48,072 nucleotides of DNA from Desulfobacteraceae bacterium (GTDB taxonomy: Bacteria; Desulfobacterota; DSM-4660; Desulfatiglandales; Desulfatiglandaceae). Positions 37,698 to 45,635 of the stretch are shown one piece after another. The first letter of the stretch is position 1; each line of letters starts with the position of its first letter. Below the pieces are notes generated by a model. That model saw only the letters and a program-made list of their open reading frames with translations, did no database searches and was not told the DNA's origin. The translations under genes were made by a program, and so were the position numbers. The stretch spans positions 1 through 48,072 of the forward strand of contig JAERTK010000083.1 of NCBI GenBank assembly GCA_016844935.1. The letters run 5' to 3'.

Positions 37698-38639
37698 TTA
37701 CGACGGTTGGATACGGCCGCTGAGATCGAAAAGCTTCCCGGCAAGAGATTCGATTAATTTTCTATGGGCGATTTTTTCAAGCCAATCGTCACGAATATCA
37801 TTTACGCCATAAAATGCCCCTGCCAGTTGACCATATACGGCCCCGGTTGTGTCAGCGTCATCACCGAGATTCACGGCCAGAAGAGCCCCGTCTTCGAAAG
37901 AAGTGGAATGGCAAAAGGCCCAGAGTGCTGCTTCCAGCGATTTTACCACATAGCCCGTACCTTTGATTTCAGGCGGTTCTTTATACTTGTACCTGCCCTC
38001 AGCGATTTCAAAGATTTCCTCAACCAGATCGCCCTTCTGCCAGGAGCGCCCGTCCGGCCGATACCCCGGCGAAAGAAGCTCTTTTCTGGAAGCCCCTTTG
38101 ACGGCCCCCGCAATAAGTCCTCCAAAATAACGGCAGGCATCAATACAGGACTTGGTGCCATGGGTCGTGGTGGCGCTTTTTCCTGACAGTTCAATGGCTG
38201 ATTCAGGAAAATTGGCATACAAAAGTGGCACCGGCGCCAGTCTCATGATGGAACCGTTTCCGGCTGAACGGGAACCTGTGGGGCCGGAGATGGGATCACC
38301 TGTTGCCTCAAAATTTTCCAAAGCACTTCGCACCGTGTTTCCAATGCCAAAACACCTCCCGATGCTGCTCAGATATCCTTTGCGATACCATCTGCAATAT
38401 CGTTCCATTTGATCTTTGGGATCAAACCCTTGCTTTTCGATCAAACTTTCCGCAAGACAAAGGGCCATGGATGTATCATCCGTCCATTGCCCTGGTTCCA
38501 GGCCGAATGGCCCGCCCCCGACCATATCGGTCAAAGGAGAAAAACTCCCAAGTGGCTTAAATTCAACCGCAGTCCCAAGCGCATCACCCGCAGCAAGCCC
38601 TATCATGCAACCCTGATAGCGCATTTGCTCTGTAATCAT
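37698..38639 (-). CDS. ADP-ribosylglycohydrolase (DraG) family protein
   Basis: 313 residues with the family hallmarks GLAAGDALGTAVEF, GQWTDDTSMALCLAESL, GNGSIMRLAPVPL and GDDADTTGAVYGQLAGA, whose Asp/Thr residues bind two Mg ions. Enzymes of this class remove ADP-ribose from proteins or nucleic acids, and some act in toxin/antitoxin or defence settings. The start has GGAGGAA upstream. The end of the gene abuts an IS-end repeat, and its last 35 bases have a relative at 38791-38825, beyond the next REP pair. Confidence 0.88.
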   Translation of the reverse strand: MITEQMRYQGCMIGLAAGDALGTAVEFKPLGSFSPLTDMVGGGPFGLEPGQWTDDTSMALCLAESLIEKQGFDPKDQMERYCRWYRKGYLSSIGRCFGIGNTVRSALENFEATGDPISGPTGSRSAGNGSIMRLAPVPLLYANFPESAIELSGKSATTTHGTKSCIDACRYFGGLIAGAVKGASRKELLSPGYRPDGRSWQKGDLVEEIFEIAEGRYKYKEPPEIKGTGYVVKSLEAALWAFCHSTSFEDGALLAVNLGDDADTTGAVYGQLAGAFYGVNDIRDDWLEKIAHRKLIESLAGKLFDLSGRIQPS

Positions 38640-38679
38640 GTGGATTCCTCCCGTGATACAAGGATGTTCGAAAAAATTT

Positions 38680-38747
38680 GGGGTCTACGTTTGACTCCTG
38701 TTGAAAATTAGGATTTGTCAACAAAGGTCAAAAGTAGACTTGACCCC
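38680..38747. repeat. Inverted pair of RAYT-type REP ends
   Basis: GGGGTCTACGTTTGAC (38680-38695) faces GTCAAAAGTAGACTTGACCC (38727-38746). The second, when complemented, is the same sequence with five extra bases (AAGTC). The same repeat occurs singly at 47638-47658. These resemble REP sequences mobilised by Y1 transposases in Desulfobacterota. Confidence 0.55.
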
Positions 38748-38790
38748 CCATTACAGTGTGACTCATTTTGGATTTTCCTTTCATTCAGGG

Positions 38791-38825
38791 TTGAACACGA
38801 CCGCTGAGATCAAAAAGCTTTCCGG
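38791..38825 (-). pseudogene. Tail of a second ADP-ribosylglycohydrolase
   Basis: 35 bases match the end of the ADP-ribosylglycohydrolase gene (37707-37741) at 30 of 35 positions. They encode GKLFDLSGRVQP-stop in the same strand sense, directly behind the WYL regulator gene. Only the tail remains, so a paralogue was deleted or the end was duplicated. Confidence 0.55.
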
Positions 38826-38856
38826 ATCGTACTTCTGCCAGGCGCGCCCGTCCGGT

Positions 38857-39888
38857 TCAAGGATGTTCCTGCCCTTGGCTGTAAGAAGGCGTTTCTTCAG
38901 CCACAATGCTGCCGCTATACCGGTTGGCCATCATCTCCGCTTCAGACCTGATTTCCTCTCTCAAGGAATCCGGTTCGAGGACTGCGGCCTTTGCCCCCCA
39001 TGTCATAATCCAGAACCTGATTTCGTCGGTCCCCGAAACTTCAGCTTCAAATATAATCGATCCGTCATCCTGGGGGTGGATCTGCTGGGATTCATGCCAT
39101 ATCTTTTCTTTGATGTAACCGGCGACATCTTGATGGAACCATACCTTTATATACACGGGATCTCCCTGATACACCCCAAAACTCGAACCCACGAATTGTT
39201 CAAGGCTGAAATCCTCGGGGATCTCGAAGGCTTCTTTTGTCTGATGGAGCATCTTGATCCGGTCCAGTGCGAATATCCTGGCTTCGTTTCGCGTGTGACA
39301 AAAACCGATCACATAAAAAGTCCCATTGAAAAACCATATCCGGTAGGGGTCCACCCGGCGCCGGGACTCCTTCTTCCGGCTCATGGTGAAATAGACGATC
39401 TCAATAGACTTCCGGTTGACGGCTGCGTCGTTAACCTGCTTCAAAATGCCCTTGAATTTGCCGTATTTCTTATATGGCTTTATGCCCATGTGAAGGGTCT
39501 GCTCGATATTTTTCAGATATTTGATGGATTCCGGAGGAAGGGTCGTCTTGACCTTCTGGAAAAGCGTTTCCAGGGAATCATAAAAAGGGGTATCTTTGAA
39601 AACCTTCAGCATATCCCGGCCGAAATAGAGGGCCATTAACTCCGTGAAGGTGAACGGGACAGGGATATGGTGTTTCACAGTATCCAACAGGGACCAGAGG
39701 TTTTTTCCATCCACCCTGTCGGTGTAGATCGGGAACCCCGCCACTTGAAGCGCTTCGAGATCCCGGTAAAGGGTCCGGGGATGGCATTCCAGCTCATCTG
39801 CCAGTTCAGCGGCCGATTTTCCTCTTTTAGATGAAACCAGGATCTGAATGATTTTCCACTGCCTGCCTAACTGGTCGCCTCTGGCCAT
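38857..39888 (-). CDS. WYL-domain transcriptional regulator
   Basis: 343 residues. An N-terminal winged helix (ILVSSKRGKSAAELADELEC, HPRTLYRDLEALQVAGFPIY) precedes a WYL domain at about 140-220 (KSIEIVYFTMSRKKESRRRVDPYRIWFFNGTFYVIGFC) and a C-terminal WCX region. WYL regulators sense nucleic acid or nucleotide ligands and often control defence islands. It is transcribed toward the ADP-ribosylglycohydrolase, and the tail of a second such gene lies just behind it, suggesting an ancestral regulator-hydrolase unit. The start has GGAGGATATCTCC upstream. Confidence 0.88.
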   Translation of the reverse strand: MARGDQLGRQWKIIQILVSSKRGKSAAELADELECHPRTLYRDLEALQVAGFPIYTDRVDGKNLWSLLDTVKHHIPVPFTFTELMALYFGRDMLKVFKDTPFYDSLETLFQKVKTTLPPESIKYLKNIEQTLHMGIKPYKKYGKFKGILKQVNDAAVNRKSIEIVYFTMSRKKESRRRVDPYRIWFFNGTFYVIGFCHTRNEARIFALDRIKMLHQTKEAFEIPEDFSLEQFVGSSFGVYQGDPVYIKVWFHQDVAGYIKEKIWHESQQIHPQDDGSIIFEAEVSGTDEIRFWIMTWGAKAAVLEPDSLREEIRSEAEMMANRYSGSIVAEETPSYSQGQEHP

Positions 39889-40032
39889 GGAGATATCCTC
39901 CTTAAATTCCGAGTCTCTTGCGGGTACCTGGAAAACAATTTTTCAACCACTCCACAATGTTTACACAAATAATAATGATTTTATCAACAAAAATAGAAAT
40001 CTCCGGCCTTTAGAAAAAAATCAAATTATTTG

Positions 40033-40184
40033 AAAAAACTTCTCCCCCTGTAACCGATGTGTCAAACCCCTCTGCCAGGATGTCTTCAAACTCAACGCAG
40101 TAGACGGACCAAAGGACAAGCAGGATGGTGAAGTATTTCTTTCCGAGGCCCTGCCCATTACTCTCAACATACAGCGTGAGCTTG
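40033..40184 (+). repeat. Decayed copy of the ARPP-1 leader and gene start
   Basis: From AAAAAACT through the TGTCAAACCC and CAAACTCA blocks the sequence follows the leader at 47838-47900. Farther on TTACTCTCAAC-TAC-GCGTG aligns with the coding start of the ARPP-1 gene at 48001. About 36 bases between them are missing and no frame is kept. The remaining part of 39889-40220 holds no gene. Confidence 0.5.
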
Positions 40185-40220
40185 TGATTTCCACGCTATT
40201 GACACTGTTCGCTTCAAAAA

Positions 40221-40255
40221 AACATTTTGACGTCAAAACGTTATTGCGCTATAAT
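40221..40255 (+). promoter_or_regulatory. Promoter and operator of the RHH/RelE pair
   Basis: TTGACG (40227-40232) and TATAAT (40250-40255) are spaced by exactly 17 bases. TTTTGACGTCAAAA (40225-40238) is a perfect 14-bp palindrome covering the -35 box; with flanks it extends to 20 of 22 matched positions. A dyad over the promoter is what a ribbon-helix-helix antitoxin needs for autorepression. Confidence 0.7.
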
Positions 40256-40281
40256 GTCCCAAAATTTATGGAGGTAACATT

Positions 40282-40515
40282 ATGGCAACACAGACGAAAC
40301 GCGCCACCATCTACTTTGACCCCGATTTGCATAAAGCGCTACGCCTTAAAGCCGTTGAAACATCTCGATCAGTGTCTGCGATTGTGAACGCAGCCGTCAA
40401 AGGAGCCATTGCCGAAGATGCTGAGGATATTTTGTTCTTTGAAAAAAGAGCTGAAGAACCTTTGATCAGCTATGATGAAATGGTTAAGAGGCTCAAAAAA
40501 GATGGCAGGATATAG
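40282..40515 (+). CDS. Ribbon-helix-helix antitoxin
   Basis: 77 residues. The N-terminal ribbon-helix-helix (KRATIYFDPDLHKALRLKAV, ETSRSVSAIVNAAV) binds DNA. The acidic C-terminus (EDILFFEKRAEEPLISYDEMVKRL) is the usual toxin-neutralising tail. GGAGG lies eight bases before the ATG, and the promoter palindrome 45 bases upstream fits autoregulation. It overlaps the toxin gene by 14 bases. Confidence 0.9.
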   Translation: MATQTKRATIYFDPDLHKALRLKAVETSRSVSAIVNAAVKGAIAEDAEDILFFEKRAEEPLISYDEMVKRLKKDGRI

Positions 40516-40759
40516 GGTGTTTTTCAAGAAGTCCGTGGAGAAGGATTTTTCAATCATTCCGGGAAAGGATGTGAAGAGAATTCTCAACCGTGTCAAGGCC
40601 CTTGAAAAAAACCCCCGACCCCAGGGCGCCGAAAAATTGACCGGACAGGAAAGATATCGTCTGCGGCAGGGACGATACCGGATTGTCTATTCAATTCAGG
40701 ATGATGAACTTAGCGTGTGGGTCGTGAAAGTGGGTCATCGAAAAGATATTTATCGCTGA
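40502..40759 (+). CDS. RelE/ParE-type toxin
   Basis: 85 residues of the RelE fold (YRVFFKKSVEKDFSIIPGKD, RLRQGRYRIVYSIQDDELSV, VVKVGHRKDIYR). The basic residues and the terminal Tyr-Arg after HRKDI are typical of RelE-type mRNA-cleaving toxins. The start at 40502 lies inside the end of the antitoxin gene, giving translational coupling. The length is normal, so the toxin is probably intact. Confidence 0.9.
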   Translation: MAGYRVFFKKSVEKDFSIIPGKDVKRILNRVKALEKNPRPQGAEKLTGQERYRLRQGRYRIVYSIQDDELSVWVVKVGHRKDIYR

Positions 40760-40853
40760 AATGAACAATTTTGAGGTGCTTTGATGGCCTTGAAGGTCCC
40801 TTGTCCAGTGGCAGTGAGCGGGCCTTCGGCGTCAAGGATGTCCCGGGTATTTC

Positions 40854-41275
40854 CGGGAACACAATACTTAATTTTTTCCGCTAGAAACCCCTCCGCCAGT
40901 CAATTCCCCTGTTTTTTCATGTATGCAGAGACATCCCTTTTTTCCGTATAAGAACCGCCCTTGTGCGGCGCAATATTTTTCTACCATTGTGATATTTTCT
41001 AAAAAAAGTTCTCCCCTTGTGACCGGATCTGACAAACGCGCCTGTTATCATGGTCCGAACATAAGAAAAGGAGACACCAACATGGATACCGTCATCAAAA
41101 ATTATCCGGAGCAGATGAAAGTCGGCCGGAAGCAGTCCTACAAGAACCTGGCCCTTTACCCACTATTCTCAACCTACAGCGTGGGCCTGGAATACCTGAT
41201 GCTGGATGATGCCCTGAACGAAAACCTGATCGAAATGGTTGAAAAGGACAGTGACGGCTCCGTACCGGAACTTAG
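40854..41275 (+). repeat. ARPP-1 leader/gene-start cassette, copy A
   Basis: It begins CGGGAACACAATACTTAATT and runs through a hairpin (40944-40968, CCGTATAAG with CTTGTGCGG) and the leader to the first about 65 codons of an ARPP-1 gene. The same block occurs at 42179-42395 (leader only) and 47691-48072. Similarity to the other copies stops near the SVPEL codons. Confidence 0.8.
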
Positions 41276-41300
41276 GGAAGAACTGAGACAAAAGTATTAG
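41082..41300 (+). pseudogene. Truncated ARPP-1 family gene
   Basis: 72 codons from the ATG behind AAAAGGAG. The first 65 residues (KVGRKQSYKNLALYPLFSTY, VGLEYLMLDDALNENLIE) match the start of ARPP-1 domain proteins, which normally exceed 250 residues. After SVPEL the sequence turns into REELRQKY and stops, so the main domain is lost. A complete-looking start of another copy is at 47920. Confidence 0.75.
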
Positions 41301-41534
41301 GAGGCTGAGGGTCCATTGATGTCATGAGCTCGATTGCGGTCTCAATTTCATCATTGATGCAAGAAAAATATTGCAAGAGAAAATCGGAAAAGATAGACTA
41401 TATGCATTTACATCCAACAACTTACAACAACACCTCCAACGCATTCCGTGAGATCTGCGCACCCTTGGGGGTTACTCCTTCATTAACGCCGTATGGTTCA
41501 TTAGGGCGGGACGAAACCCAACGTCGCGGCTAAA

Positions 41535-41900
41535 ATGGGACAAGAGGATGGGGTCGGAGGATTTGGAAAATTGAAGATATCTTCAACCGCCACAATTGCA
41601 AAGGAAAAAATTAGCGATTACCTTTTAAAATGGCAACCTGACAACGACAAGTCAAAATTTCTGGAACTGGCCGGCTACAGGTCCAAGGACTGGCAGAGGC
41701 TTGTGGACGATATTCGCACACAGATTTTGCCTGCCGATGCCGAAATCGTCAGAAAGACACCATATGGCGATCTTTTCAGAATTCGTAATGAACTTATCGG
41801 TCCCAATGGCGTTACACTTCGGGTTGTGACGGTCTGGATGCAAGAATATGTATCGGGGGAAACTAAGTTTATTACTTTGTTCCCAGACAAGGAGACATGA
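41535..41900 (+). CDS. DUF6883-like protein
   Basis: 121 residues. The core (IAKEKISDYLLKWQPDNDKS, FLELAGYRSKDWQRLVDDIR, TPYGDLFRIRNELIGPNGV, VVTVWMQEYVSGETKFITLF) resembles the DUF6883 family, a small fold seen in toxin-like and polymorphic-toxin proteins. A TTG at 41571 behind GGAGG may be the true start, since the first 12 residues look unlike the family. The next gene encodes DUF4926, its frequent partner, which suggests a toxin-immunity or toxin-antitoxin pair (inference from context). The stop overlaps the neighbour's first ATG. Confidence 0.7.
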   Translation: MGQEDGVGGFGKLKISSTATIAKEKISDYLLKWQPDNDKSKFLELAGYRSKDWQRLVDDIRTQILPADAEIVRKTPYGDLFRIRNELIGPNGVTLRVVTVWMQEYVSGETKFITLFPDKET

Positions 41901-41902
41901 AA

Positions 41903-42157
41903 ATGGCTTATCAATTATTTTCGCGTATATCTCTGGCAGAAGATTTTCCTGAATATGGACTTCAGAAAGGTGATCTGGCGACCATTGTCGAGAGGCATAA
42001 AGGGGGGCTCGGTCAGGAGACAGGCTATTCATTGGAAGTATTCAATGCGCTTGGAGAAACCATTACCGTTCTTGTGGTGGAGGAATCCAAGATTCTTCCC
42101 GTCCAGGCGGATGAAATTCTGCAAGTTCGACAGCTTGAAAACGTCGCTACCCTATAG
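41903..42157 (+). CDS. DUF4926-family protein
   Basis: 84 residues from the ATG nine bases after AAGGAG; another ATG six bases earlier overlaps the previous stop. The sequence (LAEDFPEYGLQKGDLATIVE, GYSLEVFNALGETITVLVVE, ILPVQADEILQVRQL) is a clear DUF4926 domain, a small SH3-like beta barrel. It is commonly encoded immediately after DUF6883 genes and may neutralise or partner that protein. Confidence 0.8.
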   Translation: MAYQLFSRISLAEDFPEYGLQKGDLATIVERHKGGLGQETGYSLEVFNALGETITVLVVEESKILPVQADEILQVRQLENVATL

Positions 42158-42178
42158 ACCGCAGGTTGGAGAAAATTC

Positions 42179-42395
42179 CAGGGACACAACACTTAATTTT
42201 TCCGGTAGAAACCCCTCCACCGGTCAATTCCCCTGTTTTTTCATGTATGCAGAGACATCCCTTTTTTCCGCATAAGAACAGCCCTTATGCGGCTCAATAT
42301 TTTTCTACCTTTGTGATTTTTTCCAAAAAAAACTCCTCCAGTTGTGACCGGATATGACAAAACCCTATGTTATCATGACCCCAAAATATGAAATC
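42179..42395 (+). repeat. ARPP-1 leader, copy B (gene lost)
   Basis: It begins CAGGGACACAACACTTAATT and follows the leader of copies A and C to the conserved TTATCAT block, then diverges. Its hairpin (42268-42292) is CCGCATAAG with CTTATGCGG, nine Watson-Crick pairs around AACAGCC. No ARPP-1 codons follow; a secreted-protein gene lies about 110 bases downstream instead. Confidence 0.8.
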
Positions 42396-42502
42396 CGCAA
42401 TTCACCACACCGCCGGCGGACAAGTCCAAAATCCGAAATGGAAGAGCCGTATCTGTCAAAGCAGGATCATAGCCAAAACTTCACTGAAAGGAGGACAGAT
42501 CC

Positions 42503-42781
42503 ATGAAAAAAGTCATAATTGCAGTTTCTATTATCTGTTTGTTCGCAACCTGCTCTTTCGCAGGGGATCTTATTTTTTCACCTATTATAGAGAAACCGGC
42601 ACCAGGAGAAATGGATACCTACATTGTAACCAGTGATGATGGACCTACAAAGGTCCTGAATGTCATCAGCTATGATTATCTCGATGATGACACCTACGCT
42701 ATAATCGACAATAAGGGTAACACCACCATTATTATGAAGATGGACGATTATTCACGTTTCAATTTTCTCCCGGACAGATGA
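42503..42781 (+). CDS. Small secreted protein
   Basis: 92 residues. A signal peptide (KVIIAVSIICLFATCSFAG) is followed by about 70 residues rich in Asp, Tyr and Ile (IVTSDDGPTKVLNVISYDYL, DDDTYAIIDNKGNTTIIMKM). I do not recognise the family. AAAGGAGG lies upstream of the ATG, so it is probably expressed. It sits where copy B of the ARPP-1 leader would have placed its gene, so it may use that leader's promoter. The following 296 bases carry no gene. Confidence 0.65.
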   Translation: MKKVIIAVSIICLFATCSFAGDLIFSPIIEKPAPGEMDTYIVTSDDGPTKVLNVISYDYLDDDTYAIIDNKGNTTIIMKMDDYSRFNFLPDR

Positions 42782-43026
42782 ACAGGACAGAAATAATCCG
42801 GATTCAAGAATCAAGAGGTTTTCAAGCAGAAGACGGAACCGAAGGGCTTAGAGATTTGTCGAGAATTGCTCCGCGGATTGGGATGCCGGGCTCAAGGCGC
42901 CATTGTCAATAGGAGCAACGATCATAAAGTGGCGTTCATTGAGCATAAAATATATATTGACTTAATGACTAGTTAGGAGTAGGCAACATGATAAAGAATT
43001 CGTGAACCAGCATCCCTTCTTATCCT

Positions 43027-43052
43027 CGTTCCCACGCTCCAGCGTTGGAACG
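43027..43052. repeat. REP-type palindrome, copy 1
   Basis: CGTTCC/GGAACG and ACGCT/AGCGT form an imperfect stem. It is the same family as the perfect copy at 45517-45542, a repeat known from many proteobacterial genomes (CGTTCCCACGC type). Confidence 0.65.
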
Positions 43053-43077
43053 CATCCGAAAACAACCGGAGGAGAAG

Positions 43078-44285
43078 ATGCCGTTTTTGTGTGAACCCAT
43101 CGTCGAGACGCAGTTTGCAAGCCTGAAGGACGTTGACGGCTGGATATCCGCCAACGAGGACCGGCTCGAAAGGGTGCCCATCGGAAGGTTGATCGAAAAA
43201 GGATACCGTTTTTTCGATGATGAATATTTCGGGGATGAAGATGGTTTTCTCAGGTTCAACCAGAACGGTATCCGCGTGCTGGCGCAAAAGCTGAGCCTGC
43301 GCCTGGACACCCTGCAACGGGTTGAGCGCCCGGGCTCATCAGCGACCTGTTAAACGACCTGGTGGTTCAGCAGATCATGATGGAGCGGCTCGAAGACCAT
43401 GATTTTGTGGTCAACACCCGGTCCGATACGGTACTCGGAGCCGTTTCCAGATCTTACGTGTTCTATTCCAACCAGGATTTCATCCAGGATATTCAGGACC
43501 TTCTGAGCGGTGGCCAGATCGCTTTCTTCCCAAAAGACAGTCTCGGGCGGTTTCGCTACGTAAACGGCTTCTCCGTCAACACCCAGTTGTTTTTGAGGTT
43601 TGTCCTCAGGGTCGAAAGCGGCCGCGTGACCGGGGCTGGCGGAGAGGGGGAGGATGTAACTGAAATCGGCATTCAATTCAAGAACAGCCTGGTGGGGGAT
43701 GCCGCGGTGAGCATCCAGTATTTTGTCAACCGCCTTCTTTGCGCCAACGGTTTGATTGTGCCGGCCGGTGCATCCCAACGCCGCATATTTCATTCCGGAA
43801 AACGACAGAATTTCATGAAAAGACTGGAGAAGTCGTTTCGCGAAGTGGAACGAAAGATCGGATCCACCGCAACGGCCGTCAAATCACTCATGGCCATCAA
43901 TTTCGATCCCGAATCCCTGGCGCTGACGAAAATGACGCCAAAGGTCTTTGACATTATCCCCGGTTCCAGGTCCAAAGTCATGGCGGATCACCGAATCCCC
44001 AAACGCCACAAAACCCGCATGACCCGTGCGGAGCGGGCAGAATACGAAGGTTCCATTATCGATCACATCCCGGAGACCTTCGCCGGAAAGTACGCGGCCC
44101 GGGTTTTCAATTCCCCATACCGCGAAAACGCCACCATGTTCGACTTCATCAACATCTTTACGGAATACGCCCAACCCCAACCCATCCACAAACGGTTGGA
44201 GATCGAGGAAAGGGCAGGGGTGCTGGCAGACCAGATTGTGAAGAACAAGCGAAAATTTGTTTCCAGAAAGGGTGTGAACGGCTGA
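43078..44285 (+). pseudogene. DUF932 phage/plasmid-like gene with a frameshift
   Basis: The N-terminal piece (MPFLCEPIVETQFASLKDVD to LSLRLDTLQRVERP) and the C-terminal piece (LISDLLNDLVVQQIMMERLE onward, ending KNKRKFVSRKG) together make one DUF932-like protein of about 400 residues. Near 43335 (GCGCCCGGGCTC) the frame shifts by one base, a probable single-base deletion, which brings a stop at 43351. GGAGGAGA before the ATG shows the gene was once expressed. DUF932 proteins are widespread on plasmids and phages, of unknown function. Sequencing error is an alternative. Confidence 0.7.
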
Positions 44286-44332
44286 TTTGGCCCCGTTATC
44301 ATGATCGAAAAAACCACTCGGTAAAAGGACTG

Positions 44333-45447
44333 ATGGTCATGTCGGATGCACAGTACAAGATCTTCATCAGCAGCGTTCAAAAGGAACTTGCGGAAGAACG
44401 GCGTGGGATAAAGGATTTCATCAACCATGACCCGCTCCTGTGCCGGTTTATATCCGATGTCTCCTGTTTGAAGATATCCCTGCAACGCTCAGGGATGTGG
44501 ATGATGCAGCCGTGGCGGATTTCGTGGAAACAGCCGAGACCGCGGGGCGGCTGACGCTCAAAGGGTCTCGTTCTTCCAAAGCGGTACTCCGGAATTTCAA
44601 CCTGGTTCGAGATGACCGCCCCACGAACGCTGCCATACTGCTGTTCGGGAAAGATCCCCGCAGGTTTTTCCATAATACGCAGGTTCACTGCTTTAATTTT
44701 CATGGAACGGAAAAGCGAAAACCCATTGCGTCCCAGCAGCCTTATGAAGGACGTTTGCTCCAGGTCATCGATGAGGCTGTGGAGTTTGTTCTGGGCAAGA
44801 TCGATCGCCGCGTCGGCACCCGTGAAACGAGCGCGCAGGTCCCCGTCACCTTCGAAATTCCCCGTCCGGTTATCCTGGAGGCCATTGTTAATGCCGTTGC
44901 CCATAGAAATTACAGGAGCAATGGCATTGTTCAGGTCATGGTCTTTGCTGATCGCATGGAGGTGTGGAACCCCGGTGAACTGCCGCCGGAACTTACGCCC
45001 GAGCTATTACGCGAGCCCCATGGGCCCATACCGCGCAACCCCCTGATCGCCGAACCGCTGTACCGGGTAAAGTACGTGGAGAAAGCCGGAACCGGCACAA
45101 CGGATATGATCGCCGATTGTAAGAATGCGGGGCTCCCTGAACCGGACTTTGAACAGCGAGGTCCCTATTTCGTCGTGACGGTGTGGCGAGACTGGCTGAC
45201 GAATGACGTAGCAACAAAACTCGGTTTGAGCGAACGGCAAATAAAAGCCGTTACCCATGTAAAAGTCCATGGGCGGATTACGAATAAAGATTATCGTGAG
45301 CTGACAGAGGCTATTATTCGCACATCATCTCGGGACCTCGAAGATCTGGTTTCAAAGGGAGTTTTGCGTAAAGTCGGGTTAACCGGCCGGAACGTCCATT
45401 ATGTTTTATCTCGTATACAGGACGTAAAGTGGACAAACAGGACATGA
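44333..45447 (+). pseudogene. DUF4062/ATPase defence-like gene, frameshifted and internally deleted
   Basis: The start (AQYKIFISSVQKELAEERRG) is a DUF4062 domain. Around 44450 the frame changes, and the text continues with CLLFEDIPA and then TLRDVDDAAVADFVETAETA, skipping the usual roughly 150 residues between them. The rest is an AlbA_2/HATPase-type regulator (VNAVAHRNY, IPRNPLIAEPLYRVKYVEKA, GTGTTDMI) with a winged-helix end (ATKLGLSERQIKAVTHVKV). Full-length relatives are suspected defence or signalling proteins. Two lesions make an intact product unlikely, though the C-terminal 330 residues remain open. Confidence 0.7.
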
Positions 45448-45516
45448 GGCTTGATCTTGCTGAAACTGGACATAAACAGGACAAACAGGACATTCGGCAA
45501 CCAACAACTATTCCCT

Positions 45517-45542
45517 CGTTCCCACGCTCCCGCGTGGGAACG
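45517..45542. repeat. REP-type palindrome, copy 2
   Basis: CGTTCCCACGC and GCGTGGGAACG form a perfect 11-bp stem around a four-base loop, 70 bases after the DUF4062/ATPase remnant. Upstream (45430-45492) GGACAAACAGGACAT is directly repeated. Confidence 0.8.
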
Positions 45543-45635
45543 TACAAGGGAGGTTCCGCGGCCATTCAGGTAGAGAGAAATACTTATACAATCACTGGTT
45601 GTGTGTTTAGAAACCGTTACTGAGGAGATGAAAAG

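Noticed and set aside
38701..39639. 312-codon plus-strand frame
   Set aside because: Antisense shadow of the WYL regulator.
41324..41533. 69-codon plus-strand frame between the ARPP-1 fragment and DUF6883
   Set aside because: No ribosome site, low-complexity start and no recognisable fold; treated as intergenic.
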